64,000 bases of DNA, from contig CATQHB010000001.1 of assembly GCA_958295765.1 (NCBI GenBank), forward strand, positions 62,001 through 126,000. The letters run 5' to 3'. This document shows, one piece after another, positions 34,967 through 43,898 of the stretch (within the stretch, counting starts at the first letter, position 1; every line of letters starts with the position of its first letter). The notes under the pieces were generated by a model. That model had not been told where the DNA came from. It saw only the letters and a list, made by a program, of their open reading frames with translations, and made no database searches. The DNA comes from an uncultured Dehalococcoidia bacterium (GTDB taxonomy: Bacteria > Chloroflexota > Dehalococcoidia > Lucifugimonadales > UBA3495). The position numbers were made by a program, and so were the translations under genes.

Positions 34967-35612
34967 TCTCTAACCGTTCCGATCCCGTGAATGACGGGAA
35001 CGAATGGGGAACTGCCAATAATGGCAGATTATACTACCTCGCCGGGCTTTTCGGTAGGCTGATGTCGGGCAATTGCGGCTTAACCAGGGCAACCCAGGCA
35101 ACCTTCGGAAACCCACGCAACCGTCATTCCCAAGCAACCGTCGTTCCGGCGAAAGCCGGAATCCAGGAAATCCCCCGGAAAAGAGCGGGCCGGCTACCGA
35201 GGATTCTGGATTCCGGCTTTCGCCGGAACGACGGATTTATCGCCGGAATGACGTGCGATTGCCCGGTAGGTTACCGCCGGGAATTGCGGCTTAACCAGGG
35301 CAACCCAGGCAACCGTCAGAAACCCAAGCAACCGTCATCCCAAAACAACCGTCGTTCCGGCGAAAGCCGGAATCCAGGAAATTCCCCGGAAAAGAGCGGG
35401 CCGGCTACTGAGGGTTCTGGATTCCGGCTTTCGCCGGAACGACGGGTTTATGCGGCGGTGTAAGAGAAGGGCCGGTGCAGAGTCGAGTTGCATCCTCTCC
35501 CCGCTCATCCTGAGCCAGTCGAAGGATAAACTTTCAGACCGGGGGGTGGTTCGACAGGCTCACCATGAGCGGGTTTTGCCCCTTCCTTAGGTGTAACGGC
35601 AAGGGGCAAGGG
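34967..35612. repeat. Two family A elements and a family B palindrome
   Basis: No gene. Two family A elements lie head to tail (about 35067-35264 and 35279-35461), similar over most of their length and each beginning AATTGCGGCTTAACC; both contain the 18-base arm TTCCGGCGAAAGCCGGAA and its counterpart. A family B palindrome follows at about 35502-35575. Confidence 0.85.
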
Positions 35613-36842
35613 TCAGGAAATCAGGGCGTGGCCGTCCACAAAGGGCCGCAGGGCGTGGCCGTCCCGGACTTTTACCGTGACTTTTGCGCCGACCGGGTAT
35701 TCTTCGGTGTGAGAGCGCAGGCAGCGGACAACTTCCCCGGAGGCCAGGGCGACGCGGTACAGGTAAAAGGCGCCCCGGAACTCCCGGTCGGCAATCACCC
35801 CTTCCCCCTGGGCCGACGGGTAGCAGTCCAGGCAGTCGGGACGCACCATAACCTCCAGCAACCCCGCGGCAGCCGGGCAGCCGGGCAGTTCCGCCGTGCC
35901 TACCGGCGTTACCAGCCGGCCGGCCTCCCAGCGCGCCGGCAGAAAGTCCACCGTACCTACGAACTCGGCGACAAACTTGGTGGCCGGGCGGTGAAAAATC
36001 TCCTCCGGCGTCCCCTGCTGCTCAATCCTGCCCCGGTTCATCACCGCAATGTGGTCGCCCACGTACATCGCCTCTTCCTGGTCGTGGGTAACGAACACGG
36101 CGGTGATGCCGCTAAGGCGCAGGATGGACATAACGTCCCGGCGCACCTGCTCCCGCAGTCCGGCGTCCAGGTTGGAAAAGGGTTCGTCCAGCAGCAGCAG
36201 TTCGGGACGGGGGGCCAGGGCGCGGGCCAGGGCCACCCGCTGCTGCTGGCCGCCGGAAAGCTGGTGGGGCATCCGCTGGGCCAGGCCGTCCAACCCGGTC
36301 AGGGTTATAACTTCCTGGATCCGCTGCGCCCGGTCGTCATCTTTAGCCAGGCCGTAGGCGATATTCTGTTCCACCGTCAGGTGCGGGAACAGCGCGCCTT
36401 CCTGAAACACCATCCCGACCCGGCGCTTTTCCGGGGGGACGCTCCGGCCCGGTTGGTGCATCGCCTCGCCGCCGATGCTGATGGCCCCGGCCTCCGGGTT
36501 CAGGAATCCGGCAATCAGGCGGAGGGCCGTAGTTTTGCCGCAACCGCTGGGGCCGAGGAGGGCGACTACCTCGCCTTGGGGAATGGTCAGGTTGAACCCA
36601 TCGACCGGGACGTTATCGCCAAACCGTTTGGTCAGGCCCACACATTCCAGCATCGTCTCCGGTACAGCCGCCGGCATCGTTGCCGGCATAGTCCCCGGTA
36701 TCGTTTCTGTCATAATCGCCGGCATAGTCCCGTCCGGGCTGTCGGCCAAGGATTGGCAGTCAACTACGGCCACCGCCGGCCGGCTGACTGCTGCCGGTTG
36801 TCTGAAATGCGTCCTGAAGTTAATGCCGGCTACCATTGACAT
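35613..36842 (-). CDS. fbpC: ABC transporter ATPase, ferric-iron (FbpC) type
   Basis: 409-residue ATPase for import of Fe3+ (or a similar substrate). Walker A GPSGCGKTT (about 97-105), Q-loop VFQEGALFPH, signature LSGGQQQR, Walker B LLLLDEPFSNLD, and switch His in VTHDQEEAM; the C-terminal third is a TOBE-type domain (VMVRPDCLDCYPSAQGEGVIADREFRGAFYLYRVAL). The first 60 residues are low-complexity (TMPAIMTETIPGTMPATMPAAVPET), so the functional start could be Met3 or a later Met such as the one in PETMLECVGLTKRFG. It diverges from fbpA-fbpB across an 0.8-kb gap. Confidence 0.9.
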   Translation of the reverse strand: MSMVAGINFRTHFRQPAAVSRPAVAVVDCQSLADSPDGTMPAIMTETIPGTMPATMPAAVPETMLECVGLTKRFGDNVPVDGFNLTIPQGEVVALLGPSGCGKTTALRLIAGFLNPEAGAISIGGEAMHQPGRSVPPEKRRVGMVFQEGALFPHLTVEQNIAYGLAKDDDRAQRIQEVITLTGLDGLAQRMPHQLSGGQQQRVALARALAPRPELLLLDEPFSNLDAGLREQVRRDVMSILRLSGITAVFVTHDQEEAMYVGDHIAVMNRGRIEQQGTPEEIFHRPATKFVAEFVGTVDFLPARWEAGRLVTPVGTAELPGCPAAAGLLEVMVRPDCLDCYPSAQGEGVIADREFRGAFYLYRVALASGEVVRCLRSHTEEYPVGAKVTVKVRDGHALRPFVDGHALIS

Positions 36843-37436
36843 CCTCTATACATGGCGATACGCAGCCCGTCGGCCCACTCAATTATTATCGCCTAGCTTG
36901 TTCAGCAGTTTAAGGTTGCACAATTCTAAAGGTTATGCCGGACAAAATCAATAGTTAGGGCATATTGAATTAGAATGTAATCATCAGATTTAATTGGGCT
37001 ATTGTAGGGATTTAGCCGGTTGCCGGCAACGCTGTTCCGACAGCTTACCAGGGCAATCTCATCTTAACCAGGGCAGCCCCGGCAACCGTCAGAAACCCAA
37101 GCCACCGTCGTTCCGGCGAAAGCCGGAATCCAGGAAATCCTACCGGAAAAGAGCGGGGCGGCTACCGAGGATTCTGGATTCCGGCTTTCGCCGGAACGAC
37201 GGTTGCTTATGGCGGGTTCGGGTTTATGCAACGACTGCCCCGGATTGCCAGGTCTCTTTGATAGTAGAGTCCGCTCACGAATAGAATCCGCTCATGGTGA
37301 GCCTGTCGAACCATCCCAACATTTGTTGCTATTCCTTACCCGTACCGGCTCCATCGGATTGTAGGGATGGGTTTGTAACCCGCCCTGGTCGATGGTAATG
37401 CCAACAAGCGTTGAGAATACTTATCGGGTTAATGCG
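36843..37436. repeat. Divergent fbpC/fbpA intergenic region with repeats
   Basis: About 36860-37010 is unique and AT-richer than the surroundings and should hold the fbpC promoter (no clear -35/-10 fixed). Then come a family A element (about 37051-37241), a family B arm at 37285-37312 and a truncated family C element (about 37315-37425). Confidence 0.75.
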
Positions 37437-37465
37437 TTGACACGCTACTATTGTAGTGATATAGT
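37437..37465 (+). promoter_or_regulatory. fbpA promoter, upstream
   Basis: -35 TTGACA (37437-37442), spacer of exactly 17 bases, -10 TATAGT (37460-37465). It is one of two closely spaced candidates in the AT-rich stretch before fbpA. Confidence 0.75.
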
Positions 37466-37482
37466 CTTGTCAATCAATGATG

Positions 37483-37512
37483 TTGACATTACTAAAATAA
37501 TATGTATATACT
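37483..37512 (+). promoter_or_regulatory. fbpA promoter, downstream
   Basis: -35 TTGACA (37483-37488), 18-base spacer, -10 TATACT (37507-37512). The start site would be near 37519, giving a leader of about 130 bases that contains the 16-bp hairpin at 37531-37589. Confidence 0.75.
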
Positions 37513-37530
37513 TATTTTATGGCGATTCCC

Positions 37531-37589
37531 CGGCGCATCCACCTTCTCTTTTCCGTCCTCCTCCCCGGGCGGGGAAGGTGGATGCGCCG
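37531..37589 (+). promoter_or_regulatory. Perfect 16-bp leader hairpin before fbpA
   Basis: CGGCGCATCCACCTTC (37531-37546) pairs perfectly with GAAGGTGGATGCGCCG (37574-37589); the 27-base loop contains a further CCCC/GGGG pairing. No T-tract follows, so it is not a standard terminator. It may be an attenuator, an RNA stability element or a protein-binding site in the fbpA leader. Confidence 0.6.
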
Positions 37590-37651
37590 TCTTTACCAGC
37601 GACCCGCGCTGACCGAATCCCGGCTCAAGCCTAATCCATTGGAGGATAGTT

Positions 37652-38719
37652 ATGGCAGGATTTATTCGGCTTAACCGGAATCTGTGGCTGACCCTGCTGA
37701 CGCTGGGGCTGCTGGCGGCGCTGGCCTGTGGCCCGGCAGCCGCCGAGCCGCAGGTGGTGGAGAAAGTGGTGGTGGTCGAGCGGGCAGCCGAGCCGGGCAA
37801 GCTGGTAATCTATTCGGGCCGCAGCGAGTCCCTGGTGAACAACATTATTGAGCAGTTTGGCGCGGCCACCGGCATTGAGGTGGAAGTCAAGTATGCCAAT
37901 ACGGCCCAGTTGTCGGCCACCCTCCTGGAAGAGGGGGCTAACTCTCCCGCCGACGTTTTCTTTGCCCAGGATCCCGGCGGCCTGGGCGCGGTAGAGGCTC
38001 AGCTTGCCGTGCTGCCGGCCAGTGTCCTGGAGCGGGCGCCGGAGTGGGCGCGTTCTCCCCAGGGCAAATGGGTCGGCATATCCGGCCGGTCGCGGACGGT
38101 GGTTTATAATACGGACAAGTTGACCGAGGCCGACCTGCCCGACGATATGTTCGGTTTCACCGACCCGGTGTGGAAAGACCGCATCGGCTGGGCGCCGACC
38201 AACGCCTCATTCCAGACTATGGTAACCGCCATGCGCTCGGCGTGGGGCGAGGCGCGCACCCGGGAATGGCTGGAGGGAATCCAGGCCAATAACCCCAAAA
38301 TATACCCCAAAAACACCCCCCAGGTAGCCGCCGCCGCCGCTGGTGAGATAGATGTGGGCTTTGTCAATCACTACTACCTGTTCCGGTTCCTGGCCGAGGA
38401 GGGAGAGGATTTCGCCGCCCGCAACTACCACCCCCGGGCCGGCGGGCCGGGGGCCATCATAATGGTGGCGGGAGCGGGCATCCTGGCCTCGGCTGAAAAC
38501 CCGGCCAACGCCCAGCGGTTCCTGGAGTTTATGCTGTCCCCGGTAGCCCAGCAGTATTTTGCCGGCCAGACTTTTGAGTATCCCCTGGTGGAGGGCGTAA
38601 ATACCCAAAGGATGCTGACGCCGCTGACCGACATCGTTAAACCCGACCTCACCGCCGGGGACCTGGTGGACTTGAAAGGGACGCAAACCCTGTTGCGGGA
38701 CGCGGGAGTTCTGCCATAA
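37652..38719 (+). CDS. fbpA: Ferric-iron ABC transporter substrate-binding lipoprotein
   Basis: 355 residues exported by an N-terminal lipoprotein signal (LLTLGLLAALACG, with the lipid-modified Cys near 26). The mature part has the FbpA/iron-binding type-II fold: LVIYSGRSESLVNNIIEQFGAATGIEVEVKYA, PADVFFAQDPGGLGAVEA, YNTDKLTEADLP, and the paired-Tyr region VNHYYLFRF (about 232-240) that usually binds Fe3+. It would deliver iron to FbpB/FbpC. GGAGG lies before the ATG, and two tandem promoters lie upstream. It is separated from fbpB by nearly 1 kb of repeats. Confidence 0.9.
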   Translation: MAGFIRLNRNLWLTLLTLGLLAALACGPAAAEPQVVEKVVVVERAAEPGKLVIYSGRSESLVNNIIEQFGAATGIEVEVKYANTAQLSATLLEEGANSPADVFFAQDPGGLGAVEAQLAVLPASVLERAPEWARSPQGKWVGISGRSRTVVYNTDKLTEADLPDDMFGFTDPVWKDRIGWAPTNASFQTMVTAMRSAWGEARTREWLEGIQANNPKIYPKNTPQVAAAAAGEIDVGFVNHYYLFRFLAEEGEDFAARNYHPRAGGPGAIIMVAGAGILASAENPANAQRFLEFMLSPVAQQYFAGQTFEYPLVEGVNTQRMLTPLTDIVKPDLTAGDLVDLKGTQTLLRDAGVLP

Positions 38720-39664
38720 TGAGCCGAAAGGCAACCGGGGCCGGGGCAATCGCATTTTAACTATAGCAACCCAAGCGCAACCATCGTTCCGGCGAAAAGC
38801 CGGAATGACGGATTTATAATGCGATTGCCCGGCCCAAAGTCTTTCAATAATCGCCACCGGAGCAGATAGAGGAATGGGCCGGTATGGTTTGGTATTGATA
38901 AGGGCCAGGGCGGGTTATAAACCCGCCCCTACCCGATAATGACTTGGCAAGGAATACCAACCCCCGTTGAGAATACCGTATCTCAACATTTGTTGGCATT
39001 ACTTACCCGAACCGGCCCCGGCGGACGTTTGGATGGTAGGGGCGGGTTTGTAACCCGCCCTGGCTCCAGGGTAGGAACCGGTCAACTATGGCGCACCGGT
39101 TTTCCGGCGTTTCCTTGCCGTTGAACACCGGGCGGGTTAGAAACCCGCCCCTACGTCGATGATAATACCAACAAGCGTTGGGAATACCGTATTATCAACG
39201 TAGCTTGGCTTCCTTACCAAGTCATTATCCGGTAGGGGCGGGTTTCTAACCCGCCCTGGCCCCAAGGTAGGAACCGGCCAACTATGGCATACCGGTTTTC
39301 CGGCGTTTCCTTGCCATTGAACACCGGTCGGGTTGGAAACCCGCCCTTACGTTGATGATAACGCCAACAAGCATTGGGCATACAGTATTCTCAACATTCT
39401 CAACGTAGGTTGGCTTCCTTACCAAGTCATTATCCGGTAGGGGCGGGTTTCTAACCCGCCCTGGCTACAGGGTAGGAACCGGTTAACTATGGTACACCGG
39501 TTTTCCGGTATTTTCTTGCCGTTGAACACCGGGCGGTTTAGAAACCCGCCCTTACGTTGATGATAATGCCAACAAGCGTTGAGCATACCGATGGTTCGAC
39601 AGGCTCACCATGAGCGTACTACAAGCTCGCCATTAGCAACGCTCCGGTTGGGCGGGAGTATTCC
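38720..39664. repeat. Minimal family A element and tandem family C array
   Basis: No gene. A minimal 87-bp family A element (about 38744-38830) keeps the termini GGGCAATCGC/GCGATTGCCC but only one arm, with a five-base loop. A partial family C (about 38898-38978) is followed by at least three tandem family C elements whose palindromes GTAGGGGCGGGTTT start at 39036, 39232 and 39437 (periods 196 and 205); a family B arm with decayed copies lies at 39590-39650. The array sits between fbpA and fbpB. Confidence 0.85.
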
Positions 39665-41284
39665 TTGACACCTTTGTTTGCCAATTTGCTTGGGCCGGCC
39701 CTGCGCCGGGTTGGGATTATCAACGGCCCCCCGGTGATTTTGTGGGCGCCGGGGTTGGTTATCGGCGCCTTTCTGCTCTTGTCCCCGGTTTACCTGGCGA
39801 TTCGGTCGCTGGGCGCCGGGGATGAGCTTTGGGACGCCTTTTTTCGCCTCCGGGTGCTGGAAATTCTGCTGCGTACCCTGCTGCTGGTGGCGACGGTAAC
39901 CGGGGCCTCGATTCTGCTGGCCCTGCCCCTGGCCTGGCTGACCATCCGCACCGACCTGCCCCTGGCCCGGGTTTGGGGCGTCCTGGTGGCCTTGCCCCTG
40001 GTAATCCCCAGCTACGTGGCCGGGTTCACCGTCGTGGTGGCGTTAGGCCCCCGGGGGATGCTGCAAGGATTCCTGGAAAGCCTAATCGGGATTGAACGGC
40101 TGCCGGACATCAACGGCTTTCCCGGGGCGATGCTGACCCTTACCCTGCTCAGCTATCCTTACGTCCTGCTGACCGTCCGGGCGGCCCTGCAACGGCTGGA
40201 TCCCTCGCTGGAGGACTCCTCCCGCAGCCTGGGTTACAGTCGTTGGGCCACCTACCGGCGGGTGATTATTCCCCTGCTGCGCCCCTCGGTGGCCGCCGGC
40301 GGGCTGCTGGTGGCCCTTTACACCCTCAGCGACTTCGGCGCGGTCTCCCTGCTGCGCTACGAAACCTTCACCTGGGCCATATTCATTCAGTACGAGGCGG
40401 CCCTGGACCGCACTTTAGGCGCCGCCTTTTCCCTGGCCCTGGTGTTCCTGGCCCTGACCCTGCTGGTCGGGGAAATCCTGACCCGGGGGCGTTCCCGATA
40501 CTACCGGGTTGACCAGGGCGCCGTGCGGCCGGCGGCCCTGATTCCCCTGGGGCGGTGGCGCTGGCCGGCGGTGGGCTTCTGCGCCCTGGTGGTCAGCCTG
40601 TCCCTGGCCCTGCCGATGTCGGTGCTGATTTACTGGGTAGTGCGGGGAGTGGGCGCCGGCGAGCCGTTGCTGGTGCTGTGGGCCGCCGCCGGCAACTCCC
40701 TGATGGTATCCGGGCTGGCCGCCGCCGCCGCCGTCCTGGCCGCGCTGCCCATCGCCGCCCTGTCGGTCCGGTATCCCGGTTTGCTCAGTTCCCTGCTGGA
40801 GCGGATAACCTACGTGGGGTTTGCCCTGCCGGGGATTGCGGTGGCGTTGGGGTTGGTCTTTTTTGGCGCCCACTTTGCCCGGTTTATTTACCAGCACCTC
40901 AGCCTGCTCATCCTGGCCTACGTGATTCTCTTTCTGCCGGCCGCGGTGGGTTCGGCCCGAACTTCCCTGCTGCAAGTGAATCCCCGGGTTGAGGAGGCGG
41001 CCCGCAGTCTGGGCCGGGCGCCGTTGCAGGTGTTCGCCTCGGTAACGCTGCCCCTGGTGCGCCCCGGCATTTTAGCCGGGGCCGCCCTGGTTTTCCTGCT
41101 GACGATGAAGGAGTTGCCGGCGACCCTCATCCTGCGGCCCATCGGGTTTCCCACCCTGGCGACCTCAATCTGGAGCGCGGCCTCGGAGGCTTTCTTTGCC
41201 CAAGCCGCCGCCCCGGCCCTGCTGCTGATTCTGGTATCCTCGGCGCCCCTGGCCTTCCTGATGCTGCGGGAGCGGCGCGCTTAA
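39665..41284 (+). CDS. fbpB: Ferric-iron ABC transporter permease, fused two-domain
   Basis: 539-residue permease with about 12 membrane helices, formed of two fused MetI-like halves. Each has an EAA loop for contact with the ATPase: EDSSRSLGYSRWATYRRVIIP (about 181-201) and EEAARSLGRAPLQVFASVTLP (about 440-460). It belongs to the Fe3+ (FbpB/SfuB) class by similarity and by neighbourhood with fbpA and fbpC. Start TTG 39665 with GGGAG upstream. The array of repeats before it leaves it uncertain whether it is transcribed from the fbpA promoter. Confidence 0.9.
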   Translation: MTPLFANLLGPALRRVGIINGPPVILWAPGLVIGAFLLLSPVYLAIRSLGAGDELWDAFFRLRVLEILLRTLLLVATVTGASILLALPLAWLTIRTDLPLARVWGVLVALPLVIPSYVAGFTVVVALGPRGMLQGFLESLIGIERLPDINGFPGAMLTLTLLSYPYVLLTVRAALQRLDPSLEDSSRSLGYSRWATYRRVIIPLLRPSVAAGGLLVALYTLSDFGAVSLLRYETFTWAIFIQYEAALDRTLGAAFSLALVFLALTLLVGEILTRGRSRYYRVDQGAVRPAALIPLGRWRWPAVGFCALVVSLSLALPMSVLIYWVVRGVGAGEPLLVLWAAAGNSLMVSGLAAAAAVLAALPIAALSVRYPGLLSSLLERITYVGFALPGIAVALGLVFFGAHFARFIYQHLSLLILAYVILFLPAAVGSARTSLLQVNPRVEEAARSLGRAPLQVFASVTLPLVRPGILAGAALVFLLTMKELPATLILRPIGFPTLATSIWSAASEAFFAQAAAPALLLILVSSAPLAFLMLRERRA

Positions 41285-41363
41285 CTTACATTGATGCACA
41301 GGATATACAGGATGTTTTTATTCCTTTATCCTGTATATCTTGTTTATCCATGTTAAGTTAAAT
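41284..41363. repeat. Family F inverted repeat (possible terminator)
   Basis: ACAGGATATACAGGAT (about 41298-41313) and ATCCTGTATATCTTGT (about 41328-41343) form an imperfect stem extended by TTAACTTACAT/ATGTTAAGTTAA, with a TTTTTATTCCTTT loop. It directly follows the fbpB stop. Confidence 0.7.
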
Positions 41364-41377
41364 AGGGACGGGAGACG

Positions 41378-41758
41378 ATGCACCACTGGCAGGTTGGCGA
41401 TACCATCAAGATTGGCTGGCCCGACTTCGGCCGGCCGGAACAGGCTTTTACCATCGTTGAGCTGGACCTGCTGGGAAAGGTATTCCGGGCCAGGGTGACC
41501 GACGGAGAGAGGCAGGGCGGGTTTCTGGTAATTTACGATTGCCCCGACCCGGTGCTGGAACAGTTGGCGGAACTGGCCGCCGCTGCCGTCGGTTTCAAGG
41601 TGATTGTGTCCGGCCTGCGGTGCAGCGTTGACGGCGTGGTGTTGCGCAGCTTTGACTATGAGTGGTATCCCACCCCGGAGTTTGCAGAACGCCCCAGCCG
41701 CCTGGCCCATGCCATGGCCGACCTGTTGACGGCGATGCAGGGTAGGGGCGGCGACTGA
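41378..41758 (+). CDS. Conserved-looking hypothetical protein
   Basis: 126 residues, soluble, no signal. The N-terminal part (HHWQVGDTIKIGWPDFGRPEQAFTIVELDLLGKVFRARVTDGERQGGFLVIYDC) looks like a small beta barrel (SH3/KOW-like strands), the remainder a helix-rich part with DYEWYPTPEFAERPSRLAHAMADLLTAMQ. I do not recognise a family. GGGAG and ATG start support it; codon usage resembles neighbours. Confidence 0.6.
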   Translation: MHHWQVGDTIKIGWPDFGRPEQAFTIVELDLLGKVFRARVTDGERQGGFLVIYDCPDPVLEQLAELAAAAVGFKVIVSGLRCSVDGVVLRSFDYEWYPTPEFAERPSRLAHAMADLLTAMQGRGGD

Positions 41759-41855
41759 GGGGCGGCGGAGCCGAGTATAGACTTGCCGGCGGCAACCGGG
41801 TATATTTAACTTGTCCTGAACCTGCTGGATGCAGTAAATAAAGAGGAGGAACCCG

Positions 41856-42221
41856 ATGAAAGTCATAACCATCAGCAACACCGCCAAGGAGGAGGCCACC
41901 AGCGCGCTGTTCACCGGCAACATCGTTACCCGCCAGGCGCCCTTTGAGGCCGGGGACAGCGACAACTTTAACTTCGGCGTGGTGAGCTTCAGCGCCGGCT
42001 CCCGCAACAAGTTCCACAAGCACAGCGGCGACCAGATTCTCATTGTTACCGAGGGCACCGGCACGGTAGCCACCGACGATGAGGAAGTGGAAATTACCGT
42101 CGGCGACGTGGTGATAATCCCGGCCGGGGAAAACCACTGGCACGGCGCCCCCGGCGACACCGCCATGGCCCACATCACCGTCACCGTCAAGGGCAGCCAG
42201 ACGGAGCAGACCGAAGCGTAA
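41856..42221 (+). CDS. Cupin-domain protein
   Basis: 121-residue single cupin. Metal-binding motif 1 is FHKHSGDQILIVTEGTG (about 54-70, with two His and Glu/Gln variation) and motif 2 is VIIPAGENHWHGAPGDTAMAHITV (about 88-111). Small cupins of this type bind a metal and may act as quercetinase-like or carboxymuconolactone-type enzymes, or as sensors; the substrate is unknown. GAGGAGG lies before the ATG, and a strong hairpin follows the stop. Confidence 0.87.
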   Translation: MKVITISNTAKEEATSALFTGNIVTRQAPFEAGDSDNFNFGVVSFSAGSRNKFHKHSGDQILIVTEGTGTVATDDEEVEITVGDVVIIPAGENHWHGAPGDTAMAHITVTVKGSQTEQTEA

Positions 42222-42258
42222 TCTCCTATCCGATGGTGGTAGATTAACCGATAAGCGG

Positions 42259-42289
42259 AAGCCCCGGCCTCTTGTGGAGGCCGGGGCTT
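42259..42289 (+). terminator. Rho-independent-like terminator after cupin gene
   Basis: A perfect 13-bp stem AAGCCCCGGCCTC / GAGGCCGGGGCTT with a 5-base loop (TTGTG), followed by GGTGTTTGG. The T-tract is weak but the stem is strong and placed 38 bases after the stop. Confidence 0.7.
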
Positions 42290-42355
42290 GGTGTTTGGAC
42301 GGAAGAAAGGTATTTGAGAGAAGGGAGATTACGGGCAAGTCCGGCCCAAGTCCAG

Positions 42356-42553
42356 TCAAAGTGATGACTGACCCCTAGCCTTGCGGCAGGCACCCCATTA
42401 AGGGACGGTTCGAGGCCAGCCCAATTCCATTTATATTGATAGCGCAACGGCTAATCAAAGTGATGACTGACCCCTAGCCTTACGGCAGGCAACCCATTAA
42501 GGGACGGTTCGAGGCCAGCCCAATTCCACTTATATTGTTAGCGCAACGGCTAA
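42356..42553. repeat. 99-bp direct repeat, two copies
   Basis: Two nearly identical 99-base units (42356-42454 and 42455-42553), beginning TCAAAGTGATGACTGACCCC and ending CGCAACGGCTAA. The two copies differ at only a few sites. On the minus strand each unit has an open frame including WAGLEPSLNG and LGVSHHFD. It does not match families A-F. A small-RNA, terminal fragment of a mobile element or short expressed repeat are all possible. Confidence 0.85.
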
Positions 42554-42986
42554 TCGGTGTCAAGGGTTACTCTACCAAGGCCGGCGCAAAGTTGCCCCAC
42601 GAACAAAATTCGCTCATGGTGAGCCTGTCGAACCACCTTACCTTATCCAACGGGGCGTCCTTCGACAAGCTCAGGATGAGCGGGGCGGTGTCATCGCATC
42701 ATAAACCCGTCGTTCCGGCGAAAGCCGGAATCCAGAATGTTCTGTAACCGGTTCGTTCTTTTCCGGGGGATTTCCTGGATTCCGGCTTTCGCCGGAACGA
42801 CGGTTGCTTGGGTTGCCGGGTTGCCTTGGTTAAGATGCTATTGCCCTGACTCTACCGGGGCCGGCGCAAAGTCTGCCCCACGAACAAAACCCGCTCATGG
42901 TGAGCCTGTCGAACCACCTTACCTTATCCAACGGGGCGTCCTTCGACAAGCTCAGGATGAGCGGGGCGGTGTCGGGGTTGCCCTAG
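42554..42986. repeat. Family B palindromes flanking a family A element
   Basis: No gene. A family A element (about 42692-42848) lies between two family B palindromes (about 42605-42685 and 42890-42966). These two share more than 70 bp, including CCTTACCTTATCCAACGGGG, so the sequence B-A-B looks like a compound block. Confidence 0.85.
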
Positions 42987-43898
42987 TTACTCCCCCCGGT
43001 TCTCCACCTGCTCCCCCGCGTTCACATACCCGGCCAGCTGCCGGATGGTCTCAGTAAAGGTTCGCTCCCGGTCGCGGGATTCGGGGAACTCGTCGCCTAA
43101 CGGGGTGCTGCCGATGAAGCGGTACATATCGGCTACGCCCTGGAACAGGTGGGGGGTCATTCCCAGGTGGGCAAAGGTGGCCTGGATTTCCTCCATTTCG
43201 CTGACCCAGCGGCGGGAGCGCGGCGGCACGGTGGGGATGGTACGCTCCATCCGTTGCAGCACGGCCGCCTGGCCCGACTGGAACTCGGCCAGCAACGGCT
43301 CGGTCAGTCCCATCAGTTCGGCGGCCAGCAACAACTCGCTGTAGAGCGCCCATGAGCCTTTGGTCATCGCGGCGTAGCACATCTTGATGCCGGACGCCTG
43401 CCCTACGTCTCCCTCCAGCCGGCGTACGTCCAGCCCGAACTGGCCCAACTGCTCAAACTCGGCGGCATGGGCGCCGGAGGTGTAGAAGTGGGGGCTATAC
43501 CCCGGCCGGGGCGGGCCGCCGATGATGGAAACGTCCACGAACCGGCCGCCGGCCTCGGTAATGACCGGCTCCAGCTCCCTAGTGAGTTGGGGGGCAATGG
43601 CGTTGCCCTCGGCAAAGAGGGTGTCGGCCCCGGTCGCCCGCAGCGCGCCGGCTACCTCCCGGCACAAGCCCGGCACCGCCGCCGATACGGTCAGGGACAT
43701 TACCAGGTCGGCCCGTTCCACCAGTTCCTCCAGCGTCGCTACGTCCTGGATGCCGGCCTGCTCTGACAGGGCGCGGGTCCGCTCACTCCGGCCGGCCAGG
43801 CAGGTGATTACTTCCAGTTCATTCTCCCGCAGCCGCTGCCCGACGGCGTGGCCCATATCGCCGGGACTTAAAATCGCTACCGTGCTAATCGTCATCAA
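42987..43898 (-). CDS. NAD(P)-binding dehydrogenase, 6-phosphogluconate dehydrogenase-like with DUF1932
   Basis: 303 residues. N-terminal Rossmann domain (ISTVAILSPGDMGHAVGQRLREN, about 3-25; Gly motif is atypical with GDMGHAVG), DADL-like turn, and a helical C-terminal domain of the DUF1932 type (ASGIKMCYAAMTKGSWALYSELLLAA). These proteins resemble beta-hydroxyacid dehydrogenases. Cofactor and substrate unknown. ATG start (minus strand) with GGGAG upstream. It stands alone between repeat blocks. Confidence 0.85.
   Translation of the reverse strand: MMTISTVAILSPGDMGHAVGQRLRENELEVITCLAGRSERTRALSEQAGIQDVATLEELVERADLVMSLTVSAAVPGLCREVAGALRATGADTLFAEGNAIAPQLTRELEPVITEAGGRFVDVSIIGGPPRPGYSPHFYTSGAHAAEFEQLGQFGLDVRRLEGDVGQASGIKMCYAAMTKGSWALYSELLLAAELMGLTEPLLAEFQSGQAAVLQRMERTIPTVPPRSRRWVSEMEEIQATFAHLGMTPHLFQGVADMYRFIGSTPLGDEFPESRDRERTFTETIRQLAGYVNAGEQVENRGE

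Noticed and set aside
38898-39590. CRISPR array
   Set aside because: Repeats are long imperfect palindromes about 200 bp apart with similar intervening sequence, not short identical direct repeats with unique spacers. The same applies to the 91-bp and 99-bp tandem units.
42400-42440. tRNA-like GGTTCGAGGCC in the 99-bp repeat
   Set aside because: No acceptor stem or anticodon arm can be formed around it.
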